Shown piece by piece: positions 58,920 to 64,000 of a stretch of DNA of 64,000 nucleotides (the first letter of the stretch is position 1; each line of letters begins with the position of its first letter). The DNA lies in NCBI GenBank assembly GCA_015680905.1, contig CM027378.1, forward strand, positions 4,030,001-4,094,000. The letters run 5' to 3'. A program made the translations under genes and the position numbers. The notes beneath the pieces are model-generated. The model was given only the letters and a program-made list of their open reading frames with translations, searched no databases and had not been told where the DNA came from. The stretch is from Coptis chinensis. Lineage: Eukaryota; Streptophyta; Magnoliopsida; Ranunculales; Ranunculaceae.

Positions 58920-59356
58920 CTACAAAACAGAAGAGATATAAATCTTTGTTAAGAAGAGATATTTGTGTCAAATCCAAACATCATATTATGTTCAAGCAAA
59001 GACAATTTAATATTTCAAAGCTTTGAGTTTAATTGTTTATACAAATGATAAAATGTATACAACTACTCACCATCTTTGGGTTGAGCAGATGACATTCATG
59101 CAAGGTCGCCCCATTTTACATCCATGTTTTTGTTTGCAACGGATAATATAGCTAGTCCTAGGAAATCAGACTAGTATATATACGTGTTAGCTCTTCCTAG
59201 TATGCAAGGGTCATTTTCACCATATATAAGCAACAACATTACACTGTAGTTGTGAAAAACGATTTATTGTAATGTTTTCAAGAAATTGATAGAAAATAGT
59301 AGTCATAACTTGAGATGTAATCTTTCCAAGACATTGATAGCAAATAACAGTAATAC

Positions 59357-60296
59357 CTTAAACTCTTTAAGGACTTAACCACGAACATCCACCTCATGGG
59401 TTGGTAATGGGAACTGCAGAAGCTTCTGAAAAGGAAAACAATGGCCAATAAACAACCTTTACATGATAAACTGGGTTTATTTATTGATTTTTTGTGGATT
59501 TACCTCAGTAGAACAATCCCCCCAAAAAAATGCACTCATGCGAGGCAGCCCATAACATCCGACAACTAGTAGTCCCAGTCGCGCCTGATAATTCATGGCA
59601 ACCAAACGGCCTAGCGCCAAGCGACCAAGGTAACCACCAGAAAACTTTACAATATCTACGACATTCTCCATGAGCACATATTTTGGCTTCAAGTTGTAAC
59701 GCCCTCCAACTTGATATAACCTAGCTCGCCACTCTAGGAGATATTAAGCTGGAAAGCACTCGCTTACTTGAGTGTATCTACAATTGCCAGAACAATCAAG
59801 CAAATGGTATACATATAATGGAATCAAAACAATAATCTAAGACACACACAATAACATAATAGATTTAAAACAAAGTATACATTTATAAACAACAAAAGAC
59901 ACTATTGTCTTCCATATAATACATGACTACAACTCCAGCAAAACGTTTACCAACCCAAACCATATTTACACAAAAAGAACTATAGACAACCCCTAATCTA
60001 CAACTTCAACACTTTTGGGACTCACGGCACTCCGTCATCCATCTATAACAAATTCCCCTGAAAAAGAAATAAAACAACAAACATAAGCCAGAAGCTCATG
60101 TAAGTGATAACCTACTGCCAATACTTACCTTAAGCAGACAAAAGTCTCAATAGTAATAACAAAGCCCAAAACATATAAAAAGTGAATAGATAGTATCATG
60201 CCTCATAAATAGGTCTTAACCTCAACAAACAATAGCATAGCTTCAATTAAATAACCACAATGCAATAAAATTAAACCTATCATCCACACATACTAA

Positions 60297-60333
<37 letters not shown>

Positions 60334-61417
60334 CAAGGACCACACTTGCAGCCTCCAATGAGGTAATGCCCTATGGCCTCGCAAGTGGCAAACAATAATA
60401 TACACCCTCATGAAAATATTACAAAGCTTTCAAGGGTCATTTGCGCCCTATGGCCTCACAAGCGGTCCTCTTCCCCCCTGAAAGTTGAGAATTACAGCCC
60501 TGCAGGCGCACACACAAGTACCTTCCACTAAACCATATATACCATAATCACATTTTACCATATAACCTTAGCATATATTCATATAGCCAATATATCCAGG
60601 ATAAGGAACCAATTCCATCCATTAAATCATCTGCCATAATTCTTTCACTACACGTAACATCACACTAAGATATATCAATACCCAAATATCACTTCTGACG
60701 GCGTATCAACCTTCCGTCATATCATACACAAGGGAAACATTCACTGAACCATTTATATAAGAACAATAGGTAACAAGGTTAGTGAAATACCTAAAATCAA
60801 TGAGCATGTAGAATAGAAATCAATTAAACTATCATAAAGACTAACTCGAAATACCTAAAACCATCCCTTACTACATCCAAATAAATTAATTGGTTTGGTA
60901 TACCTCTATTAACCATTCATCTATCTAAAGTAAGAATTGTAAGTAAGAAATCACTTACCTTAAGCAGCATAGTTATGGACAGCCTAAAATAGTGAGAAAT
61001 CCATCTCTAATAGCTCCCAAAGCCAACCCATGATAGCTACAACCTTTTGTTTTCTTTAAGTGGTCGGTACTAAGTCGGTAAAAGAAGAGAAAAAGAACTC
61101 TCTCGAACAGTGAAGAATTCTAAGTTTTAATTCTATTCCACTTATGGGCCAAGTTAGTCCTACATAGGTCATGGGTAGCTCACATATCAAAACAGATTAA
61201 CAAAAGAAAATGAAACTAATTATTACTCTAATCATTATATTAAATACACATACAAACAGAATAAAAATGGGGTTTCACACAAGTACTGGATGATGTCCAT
61301 GAAAACAACAAGTTGGTTGTTCTTCAGATCCTCTAAAGGGTTATCCTGGTTGCGGAAACAGTTGAATCCACTAATACCTTGGCAGGGAGGGCCACCACAT
61401 ATGACATGAACTTTACC
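59357..61417 (-). pseudogene. CMT3-type chromomethylase fragment, split by a solo LTR
   Basis: One exon runs 61417 to 61280, is interrupted by the LTR, and resumes 59694 to 59504. It reads [19 protein letters not shown] (catalytic motif IV, PCQ intact), [19 protein letters not shown], then across the [19 protein letters not shown] (ENV motif), [15 protein letters not shown] and [15 protein letters not shown] second exon (59425-59357) reads LLQFPLPTHEVDVRG, a TAA stop (59375-59377), then VLKEFK. The phrase PLPTH...RG...KEF is closest, from memory, to CMT3, which maintains CHG methylation at H3K9me2 chromatin. The chromodomain, BAH and SAM-binding exons are absent. Gln-Phe is deleted after GLP. 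Only about 145 residues survive, so it is not functional. Confidence 0.9.
59695..61279 (+). mobile_element. Solo LTR, 1,585 bp, with perfect 5-bp target duplication
   Basis: It starts TGTAACGCCC and ends GGGTTTCACA. CAAGT flanks it at 59,690-59,694 and 61,280-61,284. Removing it rejoins the chromomethylase exon in frame. No primer site, coding region or second LTR is inside; a TA dinucleotide run lies at about 60,302-60,330. TGTAACGCC ends suggest a Ty3/gypsy LTR. Confidence 0.88.
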
Positions 61418-62470
61418 CTTTAAAAGATAAAATTTAAAAATAAATAAATAAACATCTTACTAAATACAGCTTAAGAATAAATGTGTTACACCACCATTTA
61501 AGGAACAGAAATGATATAAACTATTCTCTTAAAAAAAGGAAAAGGAAAAGATAACCTATTGGTAAAGGCAAGATGCTTGAGTAGTTACAAACTCCCATAA
61601 TTTTCCCTCACAGTTTCTATAGCAAAAGTATGAACAACTGTAAGTACATACACATGTGTAAGAATTAAAAAAAAAAAAAAAAAAGTTAAATATATAAGGT
61701 GTAGCAAACCCAAGGTTCTCTATCGGCTTCTATGAGTCATACTCTTGAGTATAGCGCTTCCAGGAAACCTGAATTCAATTGTACAATAGTAACTTAAGTG
61801 AATATAAAACTTAGTGTCGTATCTAAAATTCCAAGGAAACTACTAACATACGGTATTTAGCCAAGTCAAAGCTTTTGTTGAATTAAAGATGCAGAAGAAA
61901 CTAAAGAATGGGTAGGTTCAAAATCGCCTTTCGTAAATTCCACAATACTAACATACGGTATTTATACAGTGTCGTACACAGCTTATACATTGTCGTATAT
62001 ATAGTGTCGTGCACAACTTATACATTGTCGTATATAAGCTTATACATTATAGTATATAAACTTTCTCTGTTATATAGTGTCGTGCACAACTTATACAGTG
62101 TCATATATAAGCTGCTGAGGAACAGGTTGTTCAAGACACTATATATAAGCTGCCTTCAAACATGTCCGTTAAAGAGAAAGCCTGAACAAAGCAATACTTC
62201 ACATTCAATTGAAAAAACCATTTCACATTCAGTTCAAAATAACTTGCAACAAAATAATAAGTGAAACCACCATTTCACATTCACCTGGTTTATGATTGTT
62301 CTATGGCTCAGAAGTTCTGGGGCATTGCCACTATGATTAACATCATTCACACCATCTCCTGCAACTTTTTCACTAGCAATTTCATGTCCGTGTTCTATAA
62401 AACCAGAAAACATAAGCAGAGTAAGCAAAAACCAAATAAATAATTAATAATTTAAAATCTCATGAACTAA
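61418..62470. other. CACTA interior with TACAGTGTCGT mini-repeats; no firm gene
   Basis: At about 61,965-62,115 short motifs TTATACATTGTCGTATA and AGTGTCGTGCACAACTTATA alternate about eight times. A minus-strand open stretch at 62,280-62,400 (HGHEIASEKVAGDGVNDVNH) ends at a possible GT donor and may be another transposase exon, but I cannot identify it. Confidence 0.45.
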
Positions 62471-62830
62471 CAGAGACAAGTACACTTCCCTTTTCCCTCC
62501 TCCTTTATCCGGGCTTGGGACTAGCAATGCAAACTTGACAATAGTTTGCACTGGCGGAGTTAAAGGGGTTGGTAAAAATATAGCTTATAACAAAATTATA
62601 ATAATGCAACGTCCATTAAAAACATTACAATACATAAAACACCAAAAGTTCATGGTTTACATATTTTACTTACTACATTGGACTACAAAATCCAACCAAA
62701 GACTTAAGTGCATAGACTTATGCAGTATGAACTTTAATGTGAACACGTTCTTACTTACACAAAATATCAAAAACCTATTTATTTGGATGGGAATCCAAAT
62801 GTGTCAGAACTTCACCAATATATTAGAACA

Positions 62831-63785
62831 TCAACAATTCTTTGGGCCAAATAACACTTCCTTGAGCAATCTCGCCAAGCTTTGATTTCCACGCATCATG
62901 AGAAAGTGGAAGTGCAGCAGTTCCGTCATAAATAACATTGACATAAACCTTAAAGTTCCCTCCTCTAATCTCCTATCACCAAACTCAATAGTAGGATCAA
63001 CATCTTGGAAAATACCCCTAGCCACAACTCGGAGTGGCCAACCACCACGCAAGTCACATTCTTTACCAATGAATTCATTCACAACCTGAAATTAAAAAGA
63101 GTTGTCAATCTTTGCAACATCAAAGTGGTGATCATACCATTTATTGTATAACGTGCATGACTAGAACATGGCGATGAAACATCAAGCATAGAGGTTTCAT
63201 AAAGGCTTTCAAAACAGTTGTGTTCTCTAGAATTGAAGCCTGAAGCACATCTACCTTTTGCTCAAGACTTGTATTTTTCTCCATCAAAGCAATATTTTGT
63301 TGCATCACAGGTTTCATCTTCTTTAGCGTTGTTTTGCACACCCCTTCCCTCAGGCCTCGAAAACGACCTCTACTATCTGGCCCAAGAACCTACAATAAAT
63401 GGATAAAAGTCTTAGTAGCTGCAACATATATAAAAAACACCAATTAATTATTCAAGGATCAAAGCTTCAAACCTGTGTGAGTGCATCATCCACTGATGTC
63501 TCTAGTGACTTCGGGTGCAAAGTAGTATAATTATCAAGTTTTTCCTAGTAATATGACATAGTCAAATATATAGGCCACATTATATTTTTAAAAGTCCAAC
63601 AAGAGTACATAAGATATGATGAGAAATTTCCAGCATACTAACCACCAATTCTTGATCTTGTAGTTCCCCACTTTTCCTTTTATAGATAAACTTGTATGAC
63701 TCCACCCTTCCAATCGATGATTCAGGGATGCCTTTTGCCATAGCCATCTCCTCTTGAGCAACAACTGCATATTTCCTTCCTAGAC
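62831..63785 (-). pseudogene. CACTA Transposase_24 / TNPA-like protein, partial
   Basis: Minus-strand exons read, in order: about 63785-63643 (AVVAQEEMAMAKGIPESSIG, then VESYKFIYKRKSGELQDQEL), 63544-63473 (EKLDNYTTLHPKSLETSVDD, ALTQ), 63389 to about 63143 (VLGPDSRGRFRGLREGVCK, then a coiled coil MEKNTSLEQKVDVLQASILE), 63085 to about 62840 (NEFIGKECDLRGGWPLRVVA). The DALTQVLGPxxxGRxRG join and following coiled coil are typical of plant Transposase_24 / Ptta-En/Spm accessory proteins, which bind subterminal repeats. A one-base frameshift after GTLR in the last exon moves the conserved YVNVIYDG and VIWPKELL phrases to another frame, so this copy is probably defective. The 5' end lies beyond the window. 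Confidence 0.75.
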
Positions 63786-64000
63786 ATGAAGATTTTTTTT
63801 AATTCTTAAGATTGGCTGAGTTCCTTAGACTAGAAGCCTGCATGACTTAGAAAGTTAGTAGAGGTGAACTTTATATATCAAAATAAATAAATATACTTGC
63901 CATAAGCTAACAAAGAAAATAACTCAACCTTGAACTTTTATGAATTGCAATTATCTACAAATCATCGCCAATCTTGCAAAGGAATTCCATCTTGGGGATT

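Larger units (their letters stand above)
58136..64000 (-). mobile_element. CACTA (En/Spm) transposon carrying host gene fragments; one end in window
   Basis: The terminus CACTACAAAACTAATGACC begins inside a SEC3 exon after TGG, a 3-bp target-duplication candidate. Over the next 350 bp, CCAACGG, CCGTTGG, CAGTCGG, CCGACGG and similar motifs recur in both orientations, the subterminal array typical of CACTA elements. Inside on the minus strand lie a cytochrome c exon, chromomethylase exons and a Transposase_24-like gene. The opposite TAGTG end is not seen before 64,000, so the element is at least 5.86 kb including a 1.59-kb solo LTR. Confidence 0.8.

Noticed and set aside
58824..61417. Possibility that CMT and cytochrome c exons form one functional fusion gene
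   Set aside because: The chromomethylase part has a TAA stop, a Gln-Phe deletion and an LTR insertion, and the cytochrome c exon lacks the haem-binding part.
61960..62120. Short repeats considered as a CRISPR array or telomere-like satellite
   Set aside because: Period is irregular and units vary; the context is a CACTA transposon.
62535..62885. 116-codon plus-strand frame in the CACTA element
   Set aside because: It partly overlaps the antisense of the transposase exon, and the protein has no recognisable motif.

Overview
The window is AT-rich nuclear DNA from a flowering plant, most likely a eudicot. The evidence is spliced genes with GT-AG introns, plant-type HMGB1, DDB2, NPH3 and DUF724 genes, and many kinds of plant transposable element. 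All calls come from reading the sequence; no database search was run.

Left third (1-15,500): the last exon of an NPH3/RPT2-type BTB gene at the window edge, then two apparently intact housekeeping genes in tandem on the + strand. These are HMGB1 (a 7-exon chromatin architectural protein) and DDB2 (an 11-exon WD40 UV-damage sensor of the CUL4-DDB1 system). Both act on nuclear DNA, but nothing here shows co-regulation. Their introns and flanks carry small non-autonomous elements: a Tourist-like MITE, hAT-like MITEs with 8-bp target duplications, a nested pair in the HMGB1 leader intron, and a 341-bp TRIM.

Middle (15,500-34,000): a tandem family of minus-strand genes encoding an unusual DUF724 protein. 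Copy B (28,930-33,167) has an open 6-exon model of about 808 residues whose N-terminus is five 46-residue repeats around LSKHVLGQRARREREK. Copy A (15,556-19,819) has only about two repeats and a broken second exon that can be skipped in frame. A third, truncated 5' copy lies at 27,653-28,500. Between A and B sit a Helitron 3' half with a decayed helicase, a 5'-truncated Ty1/copia element and a LINE 3' fragment.

Right half (34,500-64,000): mostly transposons. There is a tRNA-like Pol III unit, a decayed copia element (37,240-42,274), a gypsy 5' remnant, and a fragment of the exocyst gene SEC3 broken by a copia element with perfect target duplication (51,378-57,076). SEC3 is then cut at 58,135 by the terminus of a CACTA (En/Spm) transposon. 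That transposon runs to the window end. It carries a Transposase_24-like gene and minus-strand fragments of two host genes: cytochrome c and a CMT3-type chromomethylase. The chromomethylase exon is itself split by a 1,585-bp solo LTR with a perfect 5-bp duplication.

The strongest candidates for undescribed biology are the repeat-DUF724 family and the CACTA element that has captured part of a DNA methyltransferase of the type that silences transposons.
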